Source: Brucella thiophenivorans
GTDB taxonomy: Bacteria > Pseudomonadota > Alphaproteobacteria > Rhizobiales > Rhizobiaceae
Reading direction: 5' to 3'
NCBI RefSeq assembly: GCF_002252445.1
Contig: NZ_NNRJ01000054.1
Location: 1 to 60,005 of the forward strand
DNA: 60,005 nt
Numbering within the stretch: position 1 is the first letter of the stretch; each line of letters starts with the position of its first letter. The notes under the pieces were generated by a model. That model worked only from the letters and a program-made list of their open reading frames with translations. It was not told the origin of the DNA and searched no databases. This document shows, piece after piece, positions 43,119 through 51,314 of this stretch. A program made the position numbers and the translations under genes.

Positions 43119-43611
43119 AGATTTGCTCCTAGTTTGGACAAATCCCCGCCGAGCGATATGCAAACAGCGTCACATGTCGATTTCAACTTTGAAAACTGTG
43201 CTTCACCGATAACCCCAGTGTTCAAATGAACACATGTGAATCATTGTTGAAAATATGAAGCCTGAGTTCTCTCCCCATTACTTCGATTTTTTGAATCGAA
43301 AATCTAGCGAACGGCAACGATTATGCAAAATCGAGAAACATAAAAATTGGGTGGGAATATTGTATGCAAGGTCACTGATAAAAAGCGCTCATATCCAGCC
43401 CAAAGGCTGACTCAAAAAAAGCGTTCACCCGCTATTCCCCGCTAAAAAGCAGCCCGTTATCCGCCGTTATAAAACGGGGCCTGTCCCGTATTCTTCCCGT
43501 AATTAGGGGGCGCGGCATCCGATTTGCCACTGCTCATCTATTGTCATTTTTCAAGCTACGCTGTTTATTCGCGAGATGAATTTCTGGGCGATGAATTAGG
43601 GCGGACTATTC
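43119..43611. other. Divergent intergenic region with two perfect dyads
   Basis: About 490 A+T-rich bases between the minus-strand Myb-like gene and the plus-strand nuclease-like gene. Palindrome GTGTTCA-AA-TGAACAC at 43218-43233 and hairpin TTCGATT-TTTTG-AATCGAA at 43282-43300 are perfect. I see no gene in it. It must hold promoters in both directions. Confidence 0.5.
43218..43233. promoter_or_regulatory. 16-bp perfect palindrome GTGTTCA-AA-TGAACAC
   Basis: Seven-base arms around AA, about 100 bases upstream of the Myb-like gene. It has the size and symmetry of a repressor operator. Confidence 0.5.
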
Positions 43612-44316
43612 ATGGATAATGCGTTTGCTCGATTTAGCGAGCTGCTTCAGACCACACTGATACCAGAATATTGCACCCACCCGACAATGGGAATGACCCC
43701 GCAAGGCTTTAAAAACGATGTACATAAGCTTTCGCTGACAGACATAGAACTGTTCATGCATGCTTGGGATATTGGCTTCATCCAATATGCAGGCAATGGC
43801 AGCTATCGGCTTGGCCGAGCAAACGCCACGGAGAAGCTTTTCTGGGAAGGTCCTAAAAGCGTTGAAGTTCGGGGCTTCTCGCTTTGGCTCGAGCCAATCA
43901 TTACCGTGGCTGTTTTAGCAAGAATGCATATAGATTTGGGTTGGCCAGTGAATCTCATAGGAGCGCAATCCAAAGGTGATTGGGCGTTCGATGCGGTAAT
44001 CTATAGGAATGCTGCTGACGAGAACGGCTATGTTTTGTGCGAAGTAAAAAAGACCGCCCGTGAAGTCGATCAATTAGCGACAAACATGCGAGAATATATC
44101 GCTGTCCCACCTGTGGCAGAAGACAGCCTCAAAGGAGCGAAACTAAACGCTTATCGCAAGGTCAAAGCCTTACGAGCGAGACAGCCCGCTTTTCTGTGGT
44201 TGGCAGGGCCGGACAAATACGACATGACTTATAAGGTGAATTACAATGGTTCACTTACTTCGCTTGAACCTGTTTCCATAGATGTCATGAGCTTTAGCAA
44301 ACTCGCTTTTTCCTAA
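43612..44316 (+). CDS. PD-(D/E)XK-like protein, possible restriction-type nuclease
   Basis: 234 residues. SKGDWAFDAVIYRNAADENGYVLCEVKKT carries Asp127, Glu144 and Lys146 in a PD-(D/E)XK arrangement; the helix that follows is REVDQLATNMREYIAV. The N-terminal ~120 residues are unlike known domains. GGGCGG precedes the ATG. The gene stands alone but ends 19 bases before two short genes on the same strand. It may be a second defence or phage-interference protein of the island. Nuclease activity is inferred. Confidence 0.6.
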   Translation: MDNAFARFSELLQTTLIPEYCTHPTMGMTPQGFKNDVHKLSLTDIELFMHAWDIGFIQYAGNGSYRLGRANATEKLFWEGPKSVEVRGFSLWLEPIITVAVLARMHIDLGWPVNLIGAQSKGDWAFDAVIYRNAADENGYVLCEVKKTAREVDQLATNMREYIAVPPVAEDSLKGAKLNAYRKVKALRARQPAFLWLAGPDKYDMTYKVNYNGSLTSLEPVSIDVMSFSKLAFS

Positions 44317-44335
44317 CCGTAGTCACGAGGCAGTC

Positions 44336-44575
44336 ATGAAATATGATGTAACGACCGATAACTCTGAATGGACAGACAGAGACATTATCGTAAAGCTGTT
44401 CAGCGATGGCACGGCTTCCCCGCGCAACAAGGTGGGTTATGTCAGCGACAAGCGGTCGCCAGTGCGCGATGCTATCAAGAACGCCGAAACATGGCTGACT
44501 CAGGAAGCGCAACAATATGAGCGAATTATCATCCATTTGATGGACGGTGTCGAGCTTCCTGAAGACTTGATATGA
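44336..44575 (+). CDS. Small hypothetical protein, 79 residues
   Basis: GAGG precedes ATG 44336. Soluble, with alternating charged/hydrophobic segments (DIIVKLFSDGTASPRNKVGYVSDKRS and ERIIIHLMDGVELPEDLI). Its stop overlaps the ATG of the next gene. It probably shares a transcript with the PD-(D/E)XK-like gene upstream. No family recognised. Confidence 0.55.
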   Translation: MKYDVTTDNSEWTDRDIIVKLFSDGTASPRNKVGYVSDKRSPVRDAIKNAETWLTQEAQQYERIIIHLMDGVELPEDLI

Positions 44576-44754
44576 ATTTAAAAGCGGCAGTTTTCCTTGC
44601 GGCCTTCTTTCCGTTAGCAGGCTGCACCGATATGCGACCAGCGGGTGCGGAAGAAACTGCGGAATGCATGAAATATCGTTCGATGATGACGGCACCACTG
44701 CCGCCAGAGCAGAGCGAAAGGCTTCGTAAAGCTTGCATGGATAGCAGGACGTGA
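44572..44754 (+). CDS. Small lipoprotein, 60 residues
   Basis: Signal MNLKAAVFLAAFFPLAGCTD carries a lipobox (LAGC). The mature part (about 43 residues) has two Cys (ECMKY, KACMD). Small lipoproteins like this include phage Rz1-type spanins, but no Rz partner is seen, so that reading is weak. Start overlaps the previous stop. Confidence 0.5.
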   Translation: MNLKAAVFLAAFFPLAGCTDMRPAGAEETAECMKYRSMMTAPLPPEQSERLRKACMDSRT

Positions 44755-44825
44755 CTGCCCTGTATTTTCCCTGTATTATCAGAGCCTGACTGCGCTTCCT
44801 TCACGTCTGCGCTGGTCCGTAAAGA

Positions 44826-45131
44826 TCAAATATACTCACTCACCTTCTTACCGGTCGAGCCTTCGAGAATGGTAACGGCCTTATGGACACAGCGGAATGC
44901 CCCCCTTAGCACTCCGTCATCGCTATCTGGATCATCTAAAGTGGCCAGTGCCACAAGAAATAGCTGCGCATAAGCAAGAATAGCCAATGCATCCTCCGGT
45001 TTCTCGCCTTCAGCCTGAAACAGTCGGTCAATGACCGCATTTAAGTCTGCGCTGGTCGATTTTCCTGCTTCACGCGCGGCGCGAGCATAGTCCGCCAATT
45101 CAAGCGCGACATCAGTAATGTTTTCCTGCAT
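44826..45131 (-). CDS. Hypothetical protein, 101 residues
   Basis: ATG 45131 follows AAAGG; the frame runs on to 45185 but without a better site. All-helical and acidic (VALELADYARAAREAGKSTSADLNAVIDRLFQAEGEKPEDALAILAYAQLFLVALA). No signal or membrane helix. It is transcribed divergently from the small membrane protein with about 36 bases between starts. Family unknown. Confidence 0.5.
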   Translation of the reverse strand: MQENITDVALELADYARAAREAGKSTSADLNAVIDRLFQAEGEKPEDALAILAYAQLFLVALATLDDPDSDDGVLRGAFRCVHKAVTILEGSTGKKVSEYI

Positions 45132-45167
45132 ATATAGCCTTTGTTCGTTGGAAATTTGCGGGAAGCT

Positions 45168-45410
45168 ATGAAGGAACTCGACCAAAGGCCGAAAGAGAAG
45201 CAGCCCTTTTTCGGAGCAAACGCCAAGCCGTTTATCTTTCAGATGGCGTTTGTTCTTTTTTGCGTGATAGTTCTCGTGCCTTTTGCAAAGCCCTACATCA
45301 AGCCCACTGCCGACGCGATAGCCAACGCGTCATTAGACGTTGCGTGTTCTACTATCGGCCTGTGTAGCCGGGAAGCTGCTGCGCGCCTGAACGCGCCAGC
45401 GCATCGATGA
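45168..45410 (+). CDS. Small membrane protein, 80 residues
   Basis: ATG 45168 follows GCGGGAAG. One strong membrane helix (FIFQMAFVLFCVIVLVPFA) precedes a polar tail with two Cys (DVACSTIGLCS). Its last 59 bases overlap the end of the convergent 694-residue gene, which is unusual and lowers confidence in the last residues. Function unknown. Confidence 0.5.
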   Translation: MKELDQRPKEKQPFFGANAKPFIFQMAFVLFCVIVLVPFAKPYIKPTADAIANASLDVACSTIGLCSREAAARLNAPAHR

Positions 45411-47436
45411 GCGCCTTCATGCCCCCTGAAAGCTGTGCTTGAGGCAACCGACCACCAGAAGCAATAAGCGCCTCAACAAGCCGTGCGCTTCCCCTTGAGC
45501 CTGCATCAGCCGCCATTTTAGCGCCAAAGCCGACAGCAGGAAGCCCAACAGCGCCGACAGCACTGCCGACCGGACCACCGATCAAATTGCCGACGAACGC
45601 GCCTGTAGACGTTCCTACGCCGCCAGAGACAACACCAGACGGCGCAAACTTACCGACCGCACGCAGCGCATTTTGCGTTTTCGTACCCATGACGGCCTGC
45701 TTTATGGCGGCAAGCTCATCTTTGTTGAAGCCGCGTTTCATCGTCTTGGATTTGAGGATTTTTGAAAGCTCCTGACGGGTAGCATTTTCAATGTTCGCGC
45801 CTGAACCAGATGAACCAGCCCGCAAGCCAGCTTTCTCAAACAGCGAATTGACCAGTTCCAACTTTCGGGCTTGGCCGTAAAGTCCGCGCGCTTCCTTGAT
45901 AGCGGATGCGGCTTCTGCACCGTTACCCATGAGAATGTCATCGGCCTGCGGACTTGCCACAAAATCATCAAGCGCGCCCGAAACTTTCGCCGTCAGAGCA
46001 TTGTTCGACTTGTTGCCTGGCTGAAATGCATTGCCAGCGATTTTGCGTGCAGTGTCCAAGCCCTTCAATGTTACATTACCGTCAGCAAGCCGATTTACCT
46101 CATTCCAGGCAACCTTTGCCCCAGAATGCAATTCAGGATGATAGCCAAAGTCCGTGAAGTCTTTGACCAGCGCATCACGAATACGCTCTATGCCCTGTTT
46201 GGAATAAACCACACCGGCATCATCAGCCCGCTGGTATGCTGCTGATGCTGCGCTTTTCAAATCGTCAGCCGTTGGCAATGCGGAGGTGTCAAGCTTGCCA
46301 GCACCGATGCGTGCAAGTGAGCCAGTCAAACCACCGATACCTCCCCCAATCGCTCCACCTGCGACAGCATTGCGCCATCTTTCATCCAGCCCGCTGCCCT
46401 CACCAGCACCATAGGCAGCGCCCCAAAGTGCCCCTTCGACCATGCCTCGACCGCCCATAGAGAGCAGCGTAGGCTTTGCAGCGTTGAGAAGCGACAGGCC
46501 ACTTTTCGCAGCTACCCCGCCGACACCGAGGCCACCGGCAACACTGCCTACCGTTGAAGCGACTGGAGAGCGTTCCTCGCGGCGGCGGCGCAGCTCTGCT
46601 TCCAAATCCATAGAACGGTTGTATTCCCGGCCTATGTCAAAACCTTCGCCCTGAATTGCACTGACACCGGCCCGCAATGGAGCCATAGCGCCAGATACGA
46701 TTTCGTCACCAAACGGAATACCTCGCAAAATGCTGTCTGTGGCATCGGAGAAGGTTCCCGGCTGGCGTGCAGCTTCAATCTTGTCCGCCTGCTGTCTGGT
46801 CCATTCCTGATTAGGTTCTTGCACCTCGCCTTCCTGCTGCGCCCGCCTGCGCCTAGCAGAAGCAAGTGCAAAGGCCTTTTTCTGATCAAGCGACCATCCA
46901 TCTTGAGGCGAAACTGTAGAACCACCTTGTTGAACCAATGGTGCGTCATCCCACCAATTTTTAGCGGCTGGCGCTCCAGACGGGCCAACGCCAATCGAAG
47001 CTGCTATTTCATCTACCGTTACATCCTGCTGTTCAGGTGAAAGCTGCATGAAACTGCTATCGACCTTTACACGCTTGCCGCCGATGCTGAGCGTGACCAG
47101 GTCGCCGCCTTGTTCAGCGAGCCCGACCTTTGAATAAAAATCAGCTTGCGGCATGTCGGAATAAAACTTCTGATGAAAAGCGTCCGCAAACTGTTGGTCA
47201 CTCATATCCTGATACTGAGGGTATCTCTGGCGCATTTCTGAAAGCTTGGATACAGGCCTTGCCTGCCGCGGGTCTGCGAGTGGCGCACTTTGGAAGCCGT
47301 TCTGACCTTGCTGTTCTGGCGCAGCCTGCTGCTGCCCTAAATGCGTTTGCAACGCCTGCCATGCGCCCTGCTCATCATTCGCGCCCTCGACATCATAAAT
47401 CTGACCGTCGGGAAGTTGGATTTCAAAAGTTGCCAT
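45352..47436 (-). CDS. Phage ejection/internal virion-type protein, 694 residues
   Basis: Starts MATFEIQLPDGQIYDVEGA, the short N-terminal motif found at the front of many phage ejection or internal virion proteins. The middle has glycine-zipper membrane segments (VASTVGSVAGGLGVGGVAAKSG, AVAGGAIGGGIGGLTGSLARIG) and the C-terminal third another (GAFVGNLIGGPVGSAVGAVGLPAVGFGAKMA). This is how ejection proteins of short-tailed phages look. It is the only virion-type gene I find, so it may serve in packaging or helper interaction. Its ATG overlaps the upstream stop (TAATG). Confidence 0.65.
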   Translation of the reverse strand: MATFEIQLPDGQIYDVEGANDEQGAWQALQTHLGQQQAAPEQQGQNGFQSAPLADPRQARPVSKLSEMRQRYPQYQDMSDQQFADAFHQKFYSDMPQADFYSKVGLAEQGGDLVTLSIGGKRVKVDSSFMQLSPEQQDVTVDEIAASIGVGPSGAPAAKNWWDDAPLVQQGGSTVSPQDGWSLDQKKAFALASARRRRAQQEGEVQEPNQEWTRQQADKIEAARQPGTFSDATDSILRGIPFGDEIVSGAMAPLRAGVSAIQGEGFDIGREYNRSMDLEAELRRRREERSPVASTVGSVAGGLGVGGVAAKSGLSLLNAAKPTLLSMGGRGMVEGALWGAAYGAGEGSGLDERWRNAVAGGAIGGGIGGLTGSLARIGAGKLDTSALPTADDLKSAASAAYQRADDAGVVYSKQGIERIRDALVKDFTDFGYHPELHSGAKVAWNEVNRLADGNVTLKGLDTARKIAGNAFQPGNKSNNALTAKVSGALDDFVASPQADDILMGNGAEAASAIKEARGLYGQARKLELVNSLFEKAGLRAGSSGSGANIENATRQELSKILKSKTMKRGFNKDELAAIKQAVMGTKTQNALRAVGKFAPSGVVSGGVGTSTGAFVGNLIGGPVGSAVGAVGLPAVGFGAKMAADAGSRGSARLVEALIASGGRLPQAQLSGGMKALIDALARSGAQQLPGYTGR

Positions 47437-47651
47437 TAGTATAGCCCCCTTGGACCAAGACCGAATAAGCTAGCAAGTTTGATCTTGCTTGCCTGTGTCG
47501 TATTTTTCACCGCCGCATTTGCCATCATCGCAAAGCCCTGCATCGGGTCTCGGATCGGCTGCATTGCGGAAGGCGATACTGAGCCTATCACCCGAAACGG
47601 CTCTGGCTGCTCCCGAAGACCGGAAAAGGGCTTTTGTTTCGTGTAAATCAT
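47436..47651 (-). CDS. Small hypothetical protein, 71 residues
   Basis: Frame MIYTKQKPFSGLREQPEPFR then VIGSVSPSAMQPIRDPMQG. Soluble, with Ala/Asn-rich middle. Stop overlaps the ATG of the ejection-type gene by two bases and the start overlaps the stop of the RHH gene. Such size and position suggest a phage structural or assembly helper, but this is inference. Confidence 0.5.
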   Translation of the reverse strand: MIYTKQKPFSGLREQPEPFRVIGSVSPSAMQPIRDPMQGFAMMANAAVKNTTQASKIKLASLFGLGPRGLY

Positions 47652-47824
47652 ATCCGGCGCTCCCTGTTTGTTGCCTTCGAAGTACGAGGAGCATCAAAAA
47701 CAGCGTCACGGATAAGGCCGGAAAGAGAGACACCCCTTTCCTCAGCCATTTTCTTCATGGAATGCTTTTCCTCCTGAAAAACCCGGATGCGAATATAGCC
47801 TGACATTGCAACTTCTGACCGCAT
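47648..47824 (-). CDS. Ribbon-helix-helix (Arc/MetJ-like) DNA-binding protein
   Basis: 58 residues from ATG 47824, with GGAG seven bases upstream. MSGYIRIRVFQEEKHSMKKMAEERGVSLSGLIRDAVFD is a ribbon-helix-helix pattern: beta strand, helix, turn, helix. Members regulate phage and toxin-antitoxin genes as dimers. It is coupled to the 71-residue gene downstream. Confidence 0.7.
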   Translation of the reverse strand: MRSEVAMSGYIRIRVFQEEKHSMKKMAEERGVSLSGLIRDAVFDAPRTSKATNRERRI

Positions 47825-47992
47825 GGTGGTCTCCTTTCGTTGCAACAAGTGTATCACGAAAGGATGCGCAACATCAGAATAAAGCTATTTATTATCAGTG
47901 GCTTGAGTTATATCAGGCTGCATCATCGTCTATCATGTTCCATCATATTCCGATGAGGCATAGACGTGCGACAATCTGCCCTGTCAGGATAA

Positions 47993-48718
47993 TTATGAGG
48001 CTCGAAGAATACGCAGCCTTTTTTTCCGATACAGTTTTTCGTCAGCTTGGCCAATAACGTTCTTGAACGTCTGCATAGGCCTGCAAACTATATTCCCTAT
48101 CGAAACCGACAAGGCGGCTCTGTCCCTCTGGACGGCCTTTTTGAAATTCGTTCCCGCTGTATCACTGATGTGTTTGGAGAAAGCGAACATATTGTCCTGA
48201 GAAACGCCTGGAACAAATGCGCAGAACTCATCACCGCCGATCCGAGCAATGAGGCTGTCATCCGGCAAAACAGTTTCCAACGCTCTCGCGGTAGAAATCA
48301 CCGCTTCGTCTCCTGCAAGATGGCCGAAGTTGTCATTAATCATTTTCAGATAATCAATGTCCGCTAAAAGAAACCACCCCCGCACACCTAATTCCATTGC
48401 GCGTTCAAATTGCTCGATAAAGCTGCGTCTGTTCAAGACACCAGTTAAAGGATCTGTACTAGCCGTTCGTGCAAGTTCATTAGTTCGTCGCATCAATACC
48501 CGATACGCCGTTTCAAGGCGCTCAAGCTTGCTGAACCAGATCAATGCTATTGGAATAGCGATTAAAAATGGCAGCACTAAACGAACAACAATGGTGATGG
48601 TGTCAGAATGCACACCCAAAACAAAGCGAATGCCAGTTGAAATCGAGATGGAAACAATAGCGGCGATAATCGATACCGCCGCTGTCCGTTTTAACACTCT
48701 TCGAGAAGGCAAGGGCAC
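47993..48718 (-). CDS. GGDEF-domain diguanylate cyclase
   Basis: 241 residues from GTG 48718 (AAGGA upstream). Two membrane helices (~12-34 and ~43-63) precede the GGDEF domain. Motif IARIGGDEFCAFV (GGDEF at 161-165) is intact, and DPLTGVLNRRSF marks the domain start. The RxxD inhibitory site is not present (LPDD in its place). It would make cyclic di-GMP from two GTP at the inner membrane. Presence inside the island suggests control of surface or motility behaviour by the element. Confidence 0.85.
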   Translation of the reverse strand: MPLPSRRVLKRTAAVSIIAAIVSISISTGIRFVLGVHSDTITIVVRLVLPFLIAIPIALIWFSKLERLETAYRVLMRRTNELARTASTDPLTGVLNRRSFIEQFERAMELGVRGWFLLADIDYLKMINDNFGHLAGDEAVISTARALETVLPDDSLIARIGGDEFCAFVPGVSQDNMFAFSKHISDTAGTNFKKAVQRDRAALSVSIGNIVCRPMQTFKNVIGQADEKLYRKKRLRILRAS

Positions 48719-48781
48719 GATGCATCCTTATTAAACTATCCGCTGAGGACAAACTCCGAGATAGCATTCACCCTCTAATAA

Positions 48782-48949
48782 TCACACTGCCACAGCTTTA
48801 CAACTTGAGACGACAATCTTGCTGGCTCTAGCCTTGACTGCTGCGCGTTCGCCCTCGGTTGCGACGCCAGTGCTCGGCGCGTAGATCTTGCGAAACTGTT
48901 CAACTTCCAAATTGGACGCAGTGTGAATATTTATGTGCCCTCGCTTCAA
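48782..48949 (-). CDS. Small hypothetical protein, 55 residues, TTG start
   Basis: Reads MKRGHINIHTASNLEVEQFR, then a C-terminal PSTGVATEGERAAVKARASK with alternating charges, as in DNA-associated helical proteins. The TTG start overlaps the previous stop by four bases (TTGA), the usual coupling in this operon. Weak alone, supported by context. Confidence 0.4.
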   Translation of the reverse strand: MKRGHINIHTASNLEVEQFRKIYAPSTGVATEGERAAVKARASKIVVSSCKAVAV

Positions 48950-49239
48950 TCCGCACGAAGCGGCACAAGTTCGATGCGCGTAATGGTTTTGACTGGCTGA
49001 TCTGGATCGCCTGAAATCTGCAAAGGCAGCACCTTGCCAAGCAGCCCCATAAACGCGACCGGATTTTCCTCTGCTTGCTGCGTCAGGTATGAGACCAGCC
49101 CGTCTTCGCCAGTCTTATTGCCAGCATCCGCCGCTGCGGTCAGAATAGCATCCTTCAATAGAGCCGTGGTTTTATTCATTGCACCTTTCGGCCTGCCCTT
49201 GCCTGCCGCTGGTGGGATACGTTTCTCGATAGCGTTCAT
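48946..49239 (-). CDS. Terminase-small-subunit-like phage protein, 97 residues
   Basis: GKGRPKGAMNKTTALLKDAILTAAADAGN is the basic N-terminal helix typical of small phage proteins that lie ahead of large terminase (DUF5681-like), and PVAFMGLLGKVLPLQISG is their conserved C-terminal motif. No large terminase follows here. The ATG overlaps the stop of the 54-residue gene. In a satellite such a protein could redirect helper packaging. Confidence 0.55.
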   Translation of the reverse strand: MNAIEKRIPPAAGKGRPKGAMNKTTALLKDAILTAAADAGNKTGEDGLVSYLTQQAEENPVAFMGLLGKVLPLQISGDPDQPVKTITRIELVPLRAD

Positions 49240-49403
49240 TATTGTGCCCTCGCTCTGATGAGGTTGCTTTCAGTGATTGCGCGCACAGCCTCGACCGCTG
49301 ACAGCCCAAACTGCTCTCGAAGATATGGAATGACAGGACGCGGCTTTGCTGCGTTTGGTGTGGTTGCCAGCCATAGAGCGGCGCGTTTAACTGGATCGGT
49401 CAT
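49239..49403 (-). CDS. Small hypothetical protein, 54 residues
   Basis: ATG 49403 follows GGAGG. Sequence MTDPVKRAALWLATTPNAAK then PRPVIPYLREQFGLSAVEAVRAI. The second half resembles a small helix-turn-helix. It overlaps the stop of the terminase-like gene by two bases, so it is cotranscribed with the primase-ATPase cluster. Confidence 0.6.
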   Translation of the reverse strand: MTDPVKRAALWLATTPNAAKPRPVIPYLREQFGLSAVEAVRAITESNLIRARAQ

Positions 49404-49887
49404 TTGTATCCTCCGAGTTATCGACGGCATAAGCCCAGCCGCGTTCATTGAATTTGATCCGGCGTTGCTTCAAAAGCGCATCTTCGGCCTGCCCTGCGCG
49501 TGTCCCGCCCCACTGAAGGACACGCATTGCCATGCCGTAAGACATTGGGCCGTGAAGGCGCAGCGCATCCAAGTATCGCTCTGGATCGTCCGGCCTGATT
49601 TTGGCGTCTGGCGTCCATTCTCGACCGGGGAACGGGATAACGCGCCTGCGCTCGCTTTTCGCTTTGGATTGTCCCGCGAATATCGGATCTTCGTGCTTTC
49701 CAGTCTCAATAGGGTTGCGCTGGTCGCATGAAAGGAAAGTTATGATTTCCGCCTTTCCCTTACGCAGTTCACCTACAACAGCATCGTCAATCTTATTGCC
49801 ACCATTGTCCCATTTGATTGTCACCCCGTCTGTCGAGAAGATGACACCGCCACTAATCAGGGATTTTACGAGAGAAACTGCACTCAT
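49387..49887 (-). CDS. Hypothetical protein, 166 residues
   Basis: ATG 49887 overlaps the stop of the DUF3631 gene (TGATG). N-terminal half is hydrophobic-basic (LVKSLISGGVIFSTDGVTIKWDNGGNKIDD), and GMAMRVLQWGGTRAGQAEDALLKQRRIKFNERGW near the C-terminus looks like a winged-helix. Likely a DNA-associated accessory of the replication cluster. No named family. Confidence 0.55.
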   Translation of the reverse strand: MSAVSLVKSLISGGVIFSTDGVTIKWDNGGNKIDDAVVGELRKGKAEIITFLSCDQRNPIETGKHEDPIFAGQSKAKSERRRVIPFPGREWTPDAKIRPDDPERYLDALRLHGPMSYGMAMRVLQWGGTRAGQAEDALLKQRRIKFNERGWAYAVDNSEDTNDRSS

Positions 49888-51314
49888 CAAACCTCCCCCT
49901 GCGCATACTTTTTATGACGCTTAGAAGCGTCATAGCCCTTCAAAGCGTCATTGTAGTTTTCCATATCTTTCAATGACTTATCTTTATCCATGACGCTTAT
50001 GACACTTATGACGCTTGTTTTTGGGCTGTCGGAGAGATACCTATTGAAGGCATCTGCGAAGTCCGACCGCCCGTAAAAGCGTTGATTCATGTCACGACGT
50101 GGAACCACGCCAAACGGCTTCAAGAGTTTCGCCACTCCTCTTGTCGTGATAGGTGTCCCTCGCCGCCAATCCGCCCACGGACTTTCTTCAAATTCACAAA
50201 GAGCCTCAACCATCTCCGTGCTGCCAATCCGGTCCGCACGCCTGCTCTCGAATATTTCGGAAATATCGCGAAGCAGGGTCACGCCGGTTGATGCCGAGTC
50301 CTCATCTGACTGGATTGCTGAACCGACCAGCGCTGCGCGGATAGCTTTCGGCCAGTCTCCGCCTGCCACGTCTGCAATGGCACAAATTGACCTGGAGTTA
50401 TCCTGCGCGCGGTCATTCAATTCGTCCGGTACCGATGGATCACTGTCACGCAATAGCTGTTCATGATCAGCAGCCCACCGTGCCGCTTTCTGCCGAAGAT
50501 GACGAAACTCATTGATGCGGTCAGCTCGGAACCGCTCAACTTTCTCGCCCTCTTGTTTTCTGCGGAGGTGAACGACCAACGCTCTATCTTCCAGCGTGTC
50601 CGGCAACTTTCCAATCATAGCAATGCACTTAGGTGCCCAGACACGAAACTGACGCGGCTCATGGTCATCGCCAACCGAACGCCACACATAGGCGCTTTGC
50701 CGGTTATGCCCCCCATTCAGAACGCCGCGCAGTTCGTCATTCGCTTCAAGGAATGTATCGGCCTCATCGATCAGGACAGTGGGCCGATATTTTTCAACCA
50801 CGCGAAACAGAACGGATGTGCTGATGTTCACCGCGTGCATTGCCTTCGGCACAAGCGCGCTCATGACTGACAGGGCTGTAGTCTTCCCGCATCGCTTTTC
50901 AGGTGAGACGAACGCAAGGACAGGGGAAATGTCAGCCGTATCATGTGACCATGCGTGCAGCGCCCAGACAGCCATCAAAGGCGCGCTATGCTCCGGCAGA
51001 ACCGAAAACCGGAGAATCGTCGCTTGTATCTCAGACAGAAGCTCAGCGCCGTCCACCGGATCAACCCAAGGATCCATATCTTCAAACGGCTTACTACTTT
51101 CTTCCTCTGGAGACTTTGGCCGCATTGCGCTGACAAACTCGTCCAATTTGGACACGCGAAGGCAAAGCGCTTTCGCTGCGTCTTCACGGCACTGCTCATA
51201 TTCCAGCTCAGACAGCTTCGACAGTTCAGCAATCTTTGCCTCTGCCTGCGATTGGCTAAAAGGAAACTCCTCTGCTTCCAAAGAAATATCATCAGGATTG
51301 GCGTGACTATTCAT
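49887..51314 (-). CDS. DUF3631-domain ATPase (replicative helicase/primase-associated)
   Basis: 475 residues. Walker A is SPEKRCGKT (137-145), Walker B LIDEAD (181-186), in a AAA-like domain. DUF3631 proteins occur beside Toprim primases in phages, plasmids and islands and act in replication. The C-terminal end carries an odd tract, [11 protein letters not shown], encoded by the iteron repeats. Start is coupled to the primase stop (four-base overlap). Its function is inferred from family and context. Confidence 0.8.
   Translation of the reverse strand: MNSHANPDDISLEAEEFPFSQSQAEAKIAELSKLSELEYEQCREDAAKALCLRVSKLDEFVSAMRPKSPEEESSKPFEDMDPWVDPVDGAELLSEIQATILRFSVLPEHSAPLMAVWALHAWSHDTADISPVLAFVSPEKRCGKTTALSVMSALVPKAMHAVNISTSVLFRVVEKYRPTVLIDEADTFLEANDELRGVLNGGHNRQSAYVWRSVGDDHEPRQFRVWAPKCIAMIGKLPDTLEDRALVVHLRRKQEGEKVERFRADRINEFRHLRQKAARWAADHEQLLRDSDPSVPDELNDRAQDNSRSICAIADVAGGDWPKAIRAALVGSAIQSDEDSASTGVTLLRDISEIFESRRADRIGSTEMVEALCEFEESPWADWRRGTPITTRGVAKLLKPFGVVPRRDMNQRFYGRSDFADAFNRYLSDSPKTSVISVISVMDKDKSLKDMENYNDALKGYDASKRHKKYAQGEV
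49914..50016. promoter_or_regulatory. Iteron array B: six copies of a 9-bp element in the DUF3631 gene
   Basis: ATGACGCTT at 49914-49922, AAGCGTCAT at 49925-49933 and 49943-49951, then ATGACGCTT, ATGACACTT and ATGACGCTT contiguous at 49990-50016. The last 27 bases are the exact reverse complement of 39103-39129. The array lies inside coding sequence for the last ~50 residues of the ATPase. It may be an origin of replication or a site bound by an island protein. Confidence 0.8.

Noticed and set aside
47993..48367. Plus-strand frame (48047-48367) opposite the GGDEF gene
   Set aside because: It is a shadow of the GGDEF coding region, where the motif is intact on the other strand.
49387..49403. 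Frameshift between the 166-residue and 54-residue genes
   Set aside because: The short overlap and the GGAGG site fit two separate, translationally coupled genes rather than a broken one.
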